34,452 nucleotides of DNA from Betaproteobacteria bacterium (GCA_021298815.1 JAJTHE010000078.1:1-34452); one strand, 5' to 3'. Counted from the stretch's first letter, positions 1 to 7,708 are shown. A program made the numbers and translations. The notes: a model not told the origin generated them from the sequence alone.

Positions 1-1
1 C

Positions 2-352
2 GGCCTCGACCTGCCGAAGCTGCCCGGCGTGCGACAGACCGGCAAGTTCGGCGTCGACATCACCGTCGACGAAGGTTATGCGACCGCCCGCGCGGTGGCC
101 CTGACCATGCTCGCGACGATCAAGGCGCATTGCGGCTCGCTCGACCACGTGAAGCGCGTGCTGCGCCTGTTCGGCATGGTCAACTGCACGCCCGACTTCC
201 ACCAGCCGCCGCAGGTGATCGACGGCGCCTCGGACCTGTTGTTCGAGCTGTTCGGGCCGGACGCGGGCTGCCATGCGCGATCGGCGGTCGGGCATGTGTC
301 GCTGCCGCGCGGGATCGCGGTGGAGATCAACGGGGAGTTCGAGGTTCGCTGA
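2..352 (+). CDS. RidA (YjgF/YER057c/UK114) family protein, C-terminal part
   Basis: The reading frame is open from the left edge, so the N-terminus lies outside the window. About 116 residues are visible. They match the subfamily of RidA-like proteins of about 150 residues: G-K-x-G at the strand after the substrate pocket, an E-E/D-G-Y-A-A-R helix, the stretch V-K-R-V-L-R-L-F-G-M-V-N, then S-D-L-L-F-E-L-F-G and H-A-R-S-A-V-G near the end, where the Arg is the usual ligand-contacting residue. RidA proper deaminates reactive enamine/imine intermediates made by PLP enzymes; this subfamily is less well characterised and its substrate cannot be read here. It would act in the cytoplasm as a trimer. 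Family call is firm, function is inference. Confidence 0.85.
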   Translation, partial: GLDLPKLPGVRQTGKFGVDITVDEGYATARAVALTMLATIKAHCGSLDHVKRVLRLFGMVNCTPDFHQPPQVIDGASDLLFELFGPDAGCHARSAVGHVSLPRGIAVEINGEFEVR

Positions 353-363
353 GGCGCCACGCC

Positions 364-392
364 TTGACGGGGCCCGGCGCGCTTGATATTTT
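364..392 (+). promoter_or_regulatory. Sigma-70-like promoter of the toxin-antitoxin module
   Basis: TTGACG at 364-369 and TATTTT at 387-392 are separated by exactly 17 bp. This is a good sigma-70 match in otherwise GC-rich DNA and lies about 30 bp upstream of the antitoxin start at 421. It starts just after the RidA-family stop codon, so the module probably has its own transcript. Confidence 0.6.
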
Positions 393-402
393 TTTTGATA
401 TC
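385..402 (+). promoter_or_regulatory. Candidate autoregulatory operator over the -10 element
   Basis: GATAT occurs at 385-389 and again within the palindrome GATATC at 397-402, with a run of T between them. The two copies are 12 bp apart, a little over one helical turn, and overlap the -10 hexamer. Antitoxins of type II modules commonly bind such sites together with the toxin. That this antitoxin does so is inference. Confidence 0.35.
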
Positions 403-420
403 CGCTCCATCTTCGCAGAC

Positions 421-708
421 ATGACTTCGCGCACAGCCCCGGACCAGATCGCATTTCGTTACCGCACCGCCGACAGCACGGCGGGAGTGACTCGCCACAC
501 TACGAGGCGCCTGGCAGAGCAACTGGGTGTCGGAGAGACGCAGGTCATCCACCTCGCCTTGCGTGAAATGGCCGTGCGGATCCTGCCGCAGTACGAGGCG
601 GACGACGGCCCCCTGACGCTCTCGCAGGTACGTCAGATCAAGAAGCGCGTGCCGCAAGGCAAGGCGCGCTCGGTACGCTCGAGCCTCATGGACATCGAAC
701 CTGCATGA
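421..708 (+). CDS. Putative antitoxin of a PemK/MazF-type module
   Basis: A small protein of 95 residues whose stop codon overlaps the start of the toxin gene (ATGA at 705-708), the classic translational coupling of antitoxin-toxin pairs. Residues about 26-50 (T-T-R-R-L-A-E-Q-L-G-V-G-E-T-Q-V-I-H-L-A-L-R) look like a short DNA-binding helix-turn-helix or ribbon-helix-helix segment. The tail is basic and probably flexible, as expected for the toxin-wrapping part. The ATG at 421 is preferred because it sits just downstream of a good promoter; the frame is open further upstream but runs through RidA-family sequence. No strong ribosome-binding site is visible. I do not recognise a named antitoxin family, so the role rests mainly on the partner gene. 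Confidence 0.65.
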   Translation: MTSRTAPDQIAFRYRTADSTAGVTRHTTRRLAEQLGVGETQVIHLALREMAVRILPQYEADDGPLTLSQVRQIKKRVPQGKARSVRSSLMDIEPA

Positions 709-1115
709 CGGGTGCGTGGTGGCCGGAGCCTGCCGCCGGCGAGATCGTCTGGTGCCATTTTCCGGACGACATCCATCCTCGTCCGAAACCCAGGCCAGCG
801 CTCATCCTTGTGGTGTTTGACGATACTGCGCCGCAGTTCACCGTGCGCGTGGCGTATGGCACAAGTCAGAAGTCGACGTCACTTCATCCCGACGAGTTCG
901 CGATCCTCCGTGACCGCAACCCCGCCGCCTTCCTGGCAGCGGGACTCAGTTACGACACCAAGTTCAACCTCGGACAAGCGCTGGACCTGCCGTTCTCGAC
1001 CGGGTGGTTCTCGGTGCCCCCTGGGGCGCCTCATGGTCAAGTCCCAAGGTTGGGAATCCTTCATCCTTCGCTGGTGAAAGCAGTACAGGCTACGTTCAGG
1101 GCTGCGACGTCGTGA
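705..1115 (+). CDS. PemK/MazF-family toxin (probable mRNA interferase)
   Basis: A 136-residue protein with the MazF/PemK opening G-E-I-V-W-x-x-F followed by P-R-P-K-P-R-P-A-L-I-L, which forms the first strands and the basic loop of the SH3-like fold. It continues with V-A-Y-G-T-S-Q and a G-L-S-Y-D-T-K-F-N-L-G segment typical of a longer proteobacterial PemK-like branch. Proteins of this family cleave RNA at short motifs and are neutralised by the cognate antitoxin, here the overlapping upstream gene. The gene ends 10 bp before the convergent aldehyde dehydrogenase stop, with no room for a long terminator. The fold is fairly clear; the actual ribonuclease activity and target sequence are unknown. 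Confidence 0.8.
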   Translation: MTGAWWPEPAAGEIVWCHFPDDIHPRPKPRPALILVVFDDTAPQFTVRVAYGTSQKSTSLHPDEFAILRDRNPAAFLAAGLSYDTKFNLGQALDLPFSTGWFSVPPGAPHGQVPRLGILHPSLVKAVQATFRAATS

Positions 1116-1124
1116 CCGCTCTCC

Positions 1125-2663
1125 CTATCCAACGTCGAACCGTATCCCCTGCGCCAACGGCAGCTCGTCCGAATAGTTGATCGTGTTCGTCGCGCGCCGC
1201 ATGTATGCCTTCCATGCATCGCTGCCCGACTCGCGCCCGCCGCCAGTCTCCTTCTCGCCACCGAACGCGCCGCCGATCTCCGCGCCCGACGGGCCGATGT
1301 TCACGTTGGCGATGCCGCAGTCGCTGCCCGCGGCGGAAAGGAAGCTTTCGGCTTCGCGCAGGTCGGTGGTGAAGATGCTCGACGCCAGCCCCTGCGCGAC
1401 GGCGTTGTTCAGCGCGATCGCCTCGTCCAGCGTGCGATAGCGCAGCACGTACAGGATCGGCGCGAAGGTCTCCTGCTGCACGATACCGGTCTGCGCCGGC
1501 ATCTCGACCAGCGCCGGTGCGCGATAGCAGGCTTGCGGGTGCGTGTCGCGCAGGCGCGGCTCGCCGCCGAGCACGATGCCGCCTTCGGCCGCCGCCGCGT
1601 CGAGGGCACGCTGCATCGCCTCGCCGGCCGCTGCATCGATCAGCGGCCCGACCAGCGTGCCGGGCTCGCGCGGGTCGCCGACCGCCAGCGTGGGCCACAG
1701 CGCCCGCAATCGCGGCAGCAACCGATCGACGATGGACTCGTGGACGATCAATCGCCGTAGCGTGGTGCAGCGCTGCCCTGCCGTCCCGACGGCCGAGAAC
1801 ACGATCGCGCGCAGCGCGAGGTCGAGGTCGGCCGACGGCGCGACCACCATCGCGTTGTTGCCACCGAGTTCCAGCAGCACGCGGCCGAAGCGTGCCGCGA
1901 CCACCGGCGCCACCGCGCGGCCCATGCGCGTGCTGCCGGTGGCGGACACCAGCGCGACCCGCGGATCGGCGGCGAGCGCCTGTCCGACCGAGGCATCGCC
2001 CTGCAGCACGGTCGACAGCGCCGGCGGTGCCGCGTCGAACCCTTCGCATGCGGCCTCGAACAGCCGCTGGCAGGCGAGCGCGGTGAGCGGCGTCTTCTCC
2101 GACGGCTTCCACACGACCGCGTTGCCGCACACCCAGGCGAGCGCCGCGTTCCACGCCCACACCGCGACCGGGAAGTTGAACGCGGAGATCACGCCGACCA
2201 CGCCCAGCGGATGCCAGGTCTCCATCATCCGGTGGCCGGGCCGCTCGGAGGCGATGGTCAGTCCATGCAGTTGCCGCGACAGTCCGACGGCGAAGTCGCA
2301 GATGTCGATCATCTCCTGCACTTCGCCCAGGCCTTCCTGCAGGATCTTGCCGTTCTCCAGCGTGACCAGCCGGCCGAGGTCGTCCTTCGCCGCGCGCAGC
2401 GTCATGCCGAAGCGGCGCACCAGTTCGCCGCGCTGCGGCGGCGGCACGTTGCGCCAGGCAGCCCAAGCCGTCGAGGCCTGCGCGATGGCGGCAGCGACGC
2501 CGTCGATGCCTGCAGGCATCACGCTGCCGATCGGCGCGCCATCGATCGGCGAGTGCGAGACGATCGATCCCGGGCGTGCTGACGCAGGCAACACCGAAGC
2601 AGCCACCGAAGCCTCCACCCCCAGCCGCGCGAGGATCGCGGCCACGTCCTGCGCCGGCGTCAT
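1125..2663 (-). CDS. amaB: ALDH7-family aldehyde dehydrogenase (AmaB-like, L-piperidine-6-carboxylate dehydrogenase)
   Basis: A complete NAD(P)-dependent aldehyde dehydrogenase of 512 residues. Catalytic Cys299 lies in T-A-G-Q-R-C-T-T, general base Glu265 in E-L-G-G-N-N, and Asn163 in S-A-F-N-F-P. The G-G-N-N motif and the C-terminal run G-G-A-F-G-G-E-K-E-T-G-G-G-R-E-S-G-S-D-A-W are hallmarks of the ALDH7/antiquitin group, whose bacterial members oxidise 2-aminoadipate semialdehyde (in equilibrium with piperidine-6-carboxylate) in lysine catabolism. The ATG at 2663 is preferred over an upstream in-frame start because a GGGGTGGTG-like ribosome-binding stretch precedes it and family similarity starts there. 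It lies just downstream of a GntR regulator on the same strand. Substrate is inferred from the subgroup; no other lysine-degradation gene is in view. Confidence 0.85.
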   Translation of the reverse strand: MTPAQDVAAILARLGVEASVAASVLPASARPGSIVSHSPIDGAPIGSVMPAGIDGVAAAIAQASTAWAAWRNVPPPQRGELVRRFGMTLRAAKDDLGRLVTLENGKILQEGLGEVQEMIDICDFAVGLSRQLHGLTIASERPGHRMMETWHPLGVVGVISAFNFPVAVWAWNAALAWVCGNAVVWKPSEKTPLTALACQRLFEAACEGFDAAPPALSTVLQGDASVGQALAADPRVALVSATGSTRMGRAVAPVVAARFGRVLLELGGNNAMVVAPSADLDLALRAIVFSAVGTAGQRCTTLRRLIVHESIVDRLLPRLRALWPTLAVGDPREPGTLVGPLIDAAAGEAMQRALDAAAAEGGIVLGGEPRLRDTHPQACYRAPALVEMPAQTGIVQQETFAPILYVLRYRTLDEAIALNNAVAQGLASSIFTTDLREAESFLSAAGSDCGIANVNIGPSGAEIGGAFGGEKETGGGRESGSDAWKAYMRRATNTINYSDELPLAQGIRFDVG

Positions 2664-2718
2664 CGCACCACCCCGCTGATTGCCATCCTCATCGCCACGC
2701 CCTCCGTTGCGGACGATT

Positions 2719-3396
2719 CTAGCGTCCACCCGGCGGCAGGCCGGCATTGCCCTGCTCGATCACCGCGGCGAGCTGCTTCGACGTGTCCAGCAGGTGCTGC
2801 CCGAGCAGGCTGCACACCGCCACCTCGTTGCCGAGCCGGTAGGCGGCGAGGATCGCGCGATGCTCCTCCTGCGCGCGATAGCGGTAGTCCGACCGGCTGA
2901 GCAGCACGCGGATGAAGCGGTCGATCTGGTTGTTCAGCGTGCGGATCATCGACACCATGCGCGGCCGGCCGGCGCGCTCATACAGCGTGCTGTGGAAGGT
3001 CCAGTTGTGTTCCATCCAGCGGTCGACATCGGCGGTGCGCTCGGACAGGTCGAGGCTGGCGGCCGCGCGGGCATGGATGTCGGCGTCCGCCTGCGGCAGC
3101 GCCCAGCGCACGAGCTGGGTCTCCAGTGTGCAGCGGATCTCGAGCAGCTCGGTCGCCTCGTCCGGCGACAGGCTGGCCACCACCGCACCCCGGTTCGGGC
3201 GGATCGACACCAGCCCTTCGGCCGCGAGCTGACGCAGCGCCTCGCGCACCGGGATGTGGCTGACCCCGAAGCGCTGGGCGAGCGTTTCCTGCCGCAGCGC
3301 TTCGCCGACGGCGATGGTGCCACGCAGGATATCGGCGCGCACCGCGTCGGCGACGGCATCGACCGACAGGCGTTCGACCGGTTCGCGCGGGGTCAT
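2719..3396 (-). CDS. GntR-family transcriptional regulator, FadR/FCD subgroup
   Basis: 225 residues. The N-terminal winged helix-turn-helix (about residues 10-75) shows A-D-I-L-R-G-T-I, L-A-Q-R-F-G-V-S-H-I-P-V-R-E-A-L-R-Q-L and an E-G-L-V wing. The C-terminal all-helical FCD domain (about 80-210) contains histidines in H-x-x-F-H and E-H-R-A-I positions typical of its metal/ligand site. FCD regulators usually sense small organic acids and repress adjacent catabolic or uptake genes. Here the gene sits between the downstream aldehyde dehydrogenase (same strand, 55 bp gap) and the divergent YdhR-TRAP genes, so both transcription units are plausible targets. The ligand is unknown. Confidence 0.9.
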   Translation of the reverse strand: MTPREPVERLSVDAVADAVRADILRGTIAVGEALRQETLAQRFGVSHIPVREALRQLAAEGLVSIRPNRGAVVASLSPDEATELLEIRCTLETQLVRWALPQADADIHARAAASLDLSERTADVDRWMEHNWTFHSTLYERAGRPRMVSMIRTLNNQIDRFIRVLLSRSDYRYRAQEEHRAILAAYRLGNEVAVCSLLGQHLLDTSKQLAAVIEQGNAGLPPGGR

Positions 3397-3418
3397 CGGG
3401 GGTCCACCGTCACCAGCC

Positions 3419-3534
3419 TTTCATATATCGAAACCCGGCCAGTCGGCATGCGTCTTGCATGAAACGGCCTGAAACGGCGCTGCAGGATGCGAAAACGATC
3501 CTTCCGCGCACCACGCTGGGTCACATCATATACA
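3419..3534. promoter_or_regulatory. Divergent control region with repeated TCATATA elements
   Basis: The 172-bp gap between the GntR regulator and the divergent YdhR-TRAP genes holds two AT-rich islands in GC-rich surroundings. TTTCATATATCGAAA at 3419-3433 is a near-palindrome, and TCATATACAAA starts at 3526. Both share the heptamer TCATATA (3421-3427 and 3526-3532). These are plausible operators for the GntR protein and/or promoter -10 regions. No clean -35/-10 pair could be assigned. Confidence 0.4.
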
Positions 3535-3568
3535 AAGTGCACCGTTTGCCGACCATCGAGGCCCGTCC

Positions 3569-3892
3569 ATGATCACCGCCATCGTCCGCTACCGCCTGCC
3601 GCCGTCGATCGACCATGACGCCTGCCTGGCCCACTTCAACATGATCGCGCCGGGCTTCAGGGATGTGCCGGGACTGATCAGCAAGCACTTCATCTGGAGC
3701 GAGGCGGGCACCGCCGGCGGCGTCTACCAGTGGCAGTCGCTGGACGCGGCCAAGGCGTTCTACACCGGCCCGTGGCACGACGGCATCGTCGAGCGCTACG
3801 GCATGGCGCCGGAGATCGAGTTCTTCACCGTGTTCGCGCTGACCGACAACGCACGCGGCACGGTCGAGCCGATGGCCGCGCCCCGCGGCTGA
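3569..3892 (+). CDS. YdhR-like small monooxygenase-type protein (dimeric alpha-beta barrel)
   Basis: 107 residues. The pattern F-x-x-x-P-G-F-R-D-V-P-G-L-I-S-K-H-F-I (residues about 30-48) followed by G-G-V-Y-x-W and A-x-A-F-Y-x-x-x-W matches the YdhR/mono-oxygenase-like family of ferredoxin-like dimeric barrels. The biochemical role of these proteins is poorly defined; some relatives act on aromatic or quinone compounds. It is the first gene of a plus-strand unit that continues 27 bp later into a TRAP transporter, so it may act on the imported compound. A GAGG element precedes the ATG at 3569. Confidence 0.75.
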   Translation: MITAIVRYRLPPSIDHDACLAHFNMIAPGFRDVPGLISKHFIWSEAGTAGGVYQWQSLDAAKAFYTGPWHDGIVERYGMAPEIEFFTVFALTDNARGTVEPMAAPRG

Positions 3893-3919
3893 ACCACCCC
3901 CACCCCACCGGAGACCCGC

Positions 3920-5032
3920 ATGAACCGTCGCGCCTTCCTGAACAAGTCCGCCGGCAAGGCTGCCGTCCTTGCAGCGGCCACCACGGCTGCTGCAACCGTG
4001 TCCGCGCCGGCGATCAGCCAGGGCCGGATCGAGTGGCGGATGGTGACCGCATGGCCGAAGGGCCTGCCGGGCCTGGGCACCGGTGCCGAACGCCTGGCGC
4101 AGCGCATCACCCAGATGTCCGAGGGCCGGCTGACCGTGCGCGTGTTCGCCGCCGGCGAGCTGGTGCCCGGCCTGCAGACCTTCGAGGCGGTGCAGAACGG
4201 CACCGCCGAGATGGCGCACGACACGCCCGGCTTCCACCTGGGCAAGCACCGCGCGTTCGGCTACTTCTTCAGCGCGCCGTTCGGCATGAGCTACACCGAA
4301 CACGTGGCCTGGCTCGAGTACGGCGGCGGGCAGGAACTGTGGGACGAATTGTCCGCGCAGTTCGGCCTGAAGAGCTTCGCGGTGGGCAACATCGGCACGC
4401 CGCCGTTCGGCTGGTTCAAGAAGGAACTGCGCACCGTCGCCGACCTGAAGGGCGTGCGCATGCGCATGCCGGGCCTGGGCGCCGAGATGATCCGCCGCGT
4501 CGGCGCGGTACCGACCCTGATGGCCCCGGGCGACGTGTTCCCCGCGCTGCAGTCGGGCGCCCTCGATGCCGCCGAATTCACCGGGCCGGCGAACGACATG
4601 GCGCTCGGCTTCCACCAGGTGTGCAAGTTCTACTACTGGCCGGGCATCCAGAAGCAGGGCGCGATCCAGCAGGCGATCATCAGCCAGAAGGCGTGGAACG
4701 CGCTGTCGCCGTCGCTGAAGGCGATCGTCGAGCACGCCTGCCAGTCGTGCCACCAGGACATGCTGGCCGAGTACAACTGGATCAACGCCCGCGCCTCCGA
4801 CACCCTGCGCCAGAAGCACGGCATCAAGTTCCTGCGCCTGCCCGACGAGATCCTCGCCGCGCTCGGCACCGCCGCCGGCGAACTGCTGGTCGACGAGCGC
4901 GCGAAGCTCGATCCGCTCGGCCGGAAGATCTTCGATGCCTACTTCGCGGCGCGCAACACGACCTCCGCGCTGACCGAAGTCTCCGACCGCGCGATGTTCA
5001 ATGCGCGCTCGCTGAAGTTCAAGTATGTCTGA
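3920..5032 (+). CDS. TRAP transporter substrate-binding protein (DctP family, TakP-like)
   Basis: 370 residues, periplasmic receptor of a TRAP transporter. The N-terminus has a twin-arginine export signal (N-R-R-A-F-L-N-K-S, then an Ala-rich core to about residue 33). The mature part begins with W-R-M-V-T-A-W-P-K-G and contains the DctP signature L-K-G-V-R-M-R-M-P-G-L-G with the carboxylate-binding Arg, and A-L-Q-S-G-A-L-D-A-A-E-F-T-G-P-A-N-D. This closely resembles TakP-type receptors for 2-oxo or hydroxy monocarboxylates, although those usually have Trp where this protein has Phe after the Glu. A GGAG ribosome-binding site precedes the ATG. Small and large permease genes follow directly. 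The exact ligand is not determinable. Confidence 0.92.
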   Translation: MNRRAFLNKSAGKAAVLAAATTAAATVSAPAISQGRIEWRMVTAWPKGLPGLGTGAERLAQRITQMSEGRLTVRVFAAGELVPGLQTFEAVQNGTAEMAHDTPGFHLGKHRAFGYFFSAPFGMSYTEHVAWLEYGGGQELWDELSAQFGLKSFAVGNIGTPPFGWFKKELRTVADLKGVRMRMPGLGAEMIRRVGAVPTLMAPGDVFPALQSGALDAAEFTGPANDMALGFHQVCKFYYWPGIQKQGAIQQAIISQKAWNALSPSLKAIVEHACQSCHQDMLAEYNWINARASDTLRQKHGIKFLRLPDEILAALGTAAGELLVDERAKLDPLGRKIFDAYFAARNTTSALTEVSDRAMFNARSLKFKYV

Positions 5033-5064
5033 CCGGCAACGCAACCCCACGGCGGACCGGGCCG

Positions 5065-5631
5065 GTGCGCGCTGAGCGCCTGCTGCTCGGCACCGCCGAT
5101 GCGATCGACGCGCTGAACGATCGCATCGGCCGCACCACCGCCGTGCTGTTCCTGGCCACGGTGGTGATCTGCTTCGCCACCGTCTACCTGCGCTATGCGC
5201 TGGGCATCGGCATGACCTGGCTGCAGGAGCTGTACATGTGGACGCATGCGGCGGCGATCATGTTCGGCGCCGGCTACTGCCTGCTCAAGGGTGGCTTCGT
5301 GCGCATCGACATGTTCTATGCGCGCATGTCGGCGCGGCGCAAGGCGATGGTCGACCTGTTCGGCACCGTGGTGTTCATGGCACCCTTCCTCTGGATGATG
5401 TGGGCCTACGGCTGGCCGTTCTTCGCCAGCTCGCTGAAGATGAACGAGGCCTCGCAGTATGCCGACGGCCTGCCGCGGCTGTACCTGCTGAAGGGCACCT
5501 TCCTGGTGTTCGTCGCGCTGGTCGGGCTGCAGGGCCTGTCGCTGGTCTGCCGCTCGCTGGTCGCTCTGCGCGATCCGCCCGAAGACACGATGCGAGACCC
5601 GGCGAGAGACCCGGCCGGAGGCACCGCCTGA
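5065..5631 (+). CDS. TRAP transporter small permease (DctQ family)
   Basis: 188 residues with four predicted membrane helices: about 22-45 (T-A-V-L-F-L-A-T-V-V-I), 55-75, 95-115 and 145-165. The stretch G-M-T-W-L-Q-E-L-Y-M-W-T-H-A between helices 1 and 2 is characteristic of DctQ subunits. It associates with the large permease to form the membrane part of the TRAP carrier. The start is a GTG at 5065, the best in-frame choice 32 bp after the receptor gene; no convincing ATG exists near it. Its stop overlaps the ATG of the large permease (TGATG at 5629-5633), indicating coupled translation. Confidence 0.88.
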   Translation: MRAERLLLGTADAIDALNDRIGRTTAVLFLATVVICFATVYLRYALGIGMTWLQELYMWTHAAAIMFGAGYCLLKGGFVRIDMFYARMSARRKAMVDLFGTVVFMAPFLWMMWAYGWPFFASSLKMNEASQYADGLPRLYLLKGTFLVFVALVGLQGLSLVCRSLVALRDPPEDTMRDPARDPAGGTA

Positions 5632-7211
5632 TGGATCCGATCCTGCTCGGCGAGATCCTCGCCGTCGGCCTGTTCGCCTCGATCGTCTTCATCCTGATGC
5701 TCGGCTACCCAGTCGCGTTCACGCTGCCCGGCGTCGCCGTGCTGTTCGCAGTGCTCGGCTGGTCGCTCGGCGTATTCGACCTCTCCTACTTCAACTCGCT
5801 GCCGCTGCGTTACTGGGGCATCCTCACCAACGACGTGCTGATCGCGGTGCCGCTGTTCGTGGTGATGGGCGTGCTGCTGGAACGCTCGAAGATCGCCGAG
5901 GATCTGCTGATTACCATGGGCCAGCTGTTCGGCCCGGTGCGCGGCGGGCTGGGCATCTCCGCGATCATCGTCGCCACGCTGCTCGCCGCCTCCACCGGCA
6001 TCGTCGGCGCCTCGGTGGTGACCATGGGCCTGATCAGCCTGCCCTCGATGCTGGCCGCCGGCTACGACAAGCGGATGGCCAGCGGCCTGATCTGTGCCTC
6101 GGGCACGCTCGGCCAGATCATCCCGCCGTCCACGGTGCTGGTGGTGCTGGCGGTGGTGCTGCAGAGCGCCTACAGCCAGGCGCAGATGGCAAAGGGAAAC
6201 TTCCAGCCCGAGACGCTGTCGGTCGGAGACCTGTTCGCCGGTGCCTTCCTGCCCGGACTGCTGCTCGCCGGCCTCTACATCCTGTGGGTCGGCGGGCGCG
6301 CGTTCTTCCTGCCGCACACCGCCCCGGCGCTGGTGCTCGACGCGGCGCAGAAGGCCTCGCTGCCGCGCCGGGTGGTGATCGCGCTGGTGCCGCCGCTGCT
6401 GCTGATCGTCGCGGTGCTCGGCTCGATCATCGCCGGCGTGGCGACGCCGACCGAGTCGGCCTCGGTCGGCGCGGTCGGCGCACTGGTGCTGATGCTGGTG
6501 CGCCTGCTCTCGGAATGGTATTCGCGCAGCCTTTCGCCGGAGCGGGTCGAGCGCTTCAACTTCTGGTTCTGGTTGGCGCTGCTGGCGCTGCTCGCGATCG
6601 TCGATCTCGTCGCCGGCGCGCTCGGCCTGCTCACGCTGGCGGTGGTGCTGCTGGTCGGCCTGCTCGCCTGGACGCTGCTGCTGCGCGGCACCCGCGCGCA
6701 GTGCATCCGTTCATTGTCCGAGACCGGCACCTCCAGCCTGGTGATCACCGGCATGGTGTTCGTGATCTTCTTCGGCGCGAGCGTGTTCTCGGTGGTGTTC
6801 TCGCGGCTCGGCGGCGAGAACCTGGTGCACGAGTTCCTGAACGCGATGCCCGGCGGCGCCGACGGCGCGCTGTTCGTGGTGATGGCGATCATCTTCGTGC
6901 TCGGGTTCTTCCTCGACCCGTTCGAGATCATCTTCATCGTGGTCACGCTGGCCGCGCCGGTGCTGCTGAAGATGGACGTCGACCCGGTGTGGCTGGCGAT
7001 CCTGATCGGCATCAACCTGCAGACGAGCTACCTCACGCCACCGTTCGGCTTCTCGCTGTTCTACCTGCGCGGGGTCGCGCCACCCGAGGTGACCACCGGC
7101 GACATCTACCTGGGGATCGCCCCGTTCGTCGCGATCCAGGTGCTATGCATCTTCCTGGTCTGGTACTTCCCGGCGCTGGCGACCTGGCTGCCGAAGGTGC
7201 TCTACGGCTGA
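5631..7211 (+). CDS. TRAP transporter large permease (DctM family)
   Basis: 526 residues, strongly hydrophobic, about 12-14 membrane helices. Family landmarks are V-P-L-F-V-V-M-G-V-L-L-E-R-S near residue 80, S-G-T-L-G-Q-I-I-P-P-S near 160 and, close to the C-terminus, L-Q-T-S-Y-L-T-P-P-F-G-F-S-L-F-Y-L-R-G. This is the ion-coupled translocation subunit. It is longer than the common DctM of about 430 residues because of an extra hydrophobic central segment, a feature seen in the large-permease branch that pairs with TakP-like receptors. A GGAGG-like site lies just upstream. It ends a four-gene unit: YdhR-like, receptor, small and large permease. Confidence 0.93.
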   Translation: MDPILLGEILAVGLFASIVFILMLGYPVAFTLPGVAVLFAVLGWSLGVFDLSYFNSLPLRYWGILTNDVLIAVPLFVVMGVLLERSKIAEDLLITMGQLFGPVRGGLGISAIIVATLLAASTGIVGASVVTMGLISLPSMLAAGYDKRMASGLICASGTLGQIIPPSTVLVVLAVVLQSAYSQAQMAKGNFQPETLSVGDLFAGAFLPGLLLAGLYILWVGGRAFFLPHTAPALVLDAAQKASLPRRVVIALVPPLLLIVAVLGSIIAGVATPTESASVGAVGALVLMLVRLLSEWYSRSLSPERVERFNFWFWLALLALLAIVDLVAGALGLLTLAVVLLVGLLAWTLLLRGTRAQCIRSLSETGTSSLVITGMVFVIFFGASVFSVVFSRLGGENLVHEFLNAMPGGADGALFVVMAIIFVLGFFLDPFEIIFIVVTLAAPVLLKMDVDPVWLAILIGINLQTSYLTPPFGFSLFYLRGVAPPEVTTGDIYLGIAPFVAIQVLCIFLVWYFPALATWLPKVLYG

Positions 7212-7255
7212 GCGACGCTGGCGCAACGCTGACCGCGAGGGTCGACCCGCGGCGC

Positions 7256-7708
7256 TCAATGCCTGCCAGCCGCCCGCTCACGCCGCGCATCCAGGCTGAT
7301 CGGTCCCGCCCCGTGCACCGCCAGCAGCAGCAGCCCGCCGATCAGCGCGAGGTTCTTCACGATCTGGTCGACATAGGCCATGCCCAGTCCGCTGGGGGCG
7401 CCGATCATCGGCACCATCAGCGAGGTCACGCCGAGGAAGAACACCACGAGCACGCCGGCCGCGAGCCGTGCACGGTAGCCGAGCACCAGCATCAGGCCGC
7501 CGACGAACTCGATCAGGATGGTGATGTACAGCGCGACCTGCGCCACCGGGAACGCCTGGATCGCATCGGCCTGCACGCTGCCCATCAGGGCCCGGACCTT
7601 CATGGCTGCATAGCCGATCAGGATCGGCGCGAACAGCAGGCGCGCGATCAACGGACCATATCGGGAAACGAAACCGCTGCGCTGCTCGGGGGCGTTCTGG
7701 GGTTTCAA
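7256..7708 (-). CDS. DoxX family membrane protein
   Basis: 150 residues with four hydrophobic helices, roughly 18-36, 58-80, 83-105 and 112-132. The signature L-L-F-A-P-I-L-I-G-Y-A-A-M-K at the N-terminus and I-E-F-V-G-G-L-M-L-V-L-G-Y-R-A-R in the middle is diagnostic for DoxX. Members are inner-membrane proteins linked to thiol or quinone redox chemistry, but this one cannot be assigned a specific reaction. The start is a TTG at 7708 supported by AGGGAG seven bases upstream; no better ATG was found. It lies downstream of the rhodanese/pirin remnants on the same strand, a neighbourhood (LysR, pirin, DoxX) that is common in proteobacteria. Confidence 0.85.
   Translation of the reverse strand: MKPQNAPEQRSGFVSRYGPLIARLLFAPILIGYAAMKVRALMGSVQADAIQAFPVAQVALYITILIEFVGGLMLVLGYRARLAAGVLVVFFLGVTSLMVPMIGAPSGLGMAYVDQIVKNLALIGGLLLLAVHGAGPISLDARRERAAGRH

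Noticed and set aside
1543..2679. Long open frames antisense to the aldehyde dehydrogenase, and similar ones opposite the TRAP, PabB, NYN and SpoT genes
   Set aside because: High GC makes stop codons rare on the opposite strand. The products are Arg/Ala/Pro/Ser-rich with no motifs, while the sense frames have clear families.
7212..7255. Palindromic bases around GGGTCGACCC between the TRAP permease and DoxX genes as a terminator
   Set aside because: The palindrome has no loop and no T-run on either strand, so a functional terminator could not be supported.
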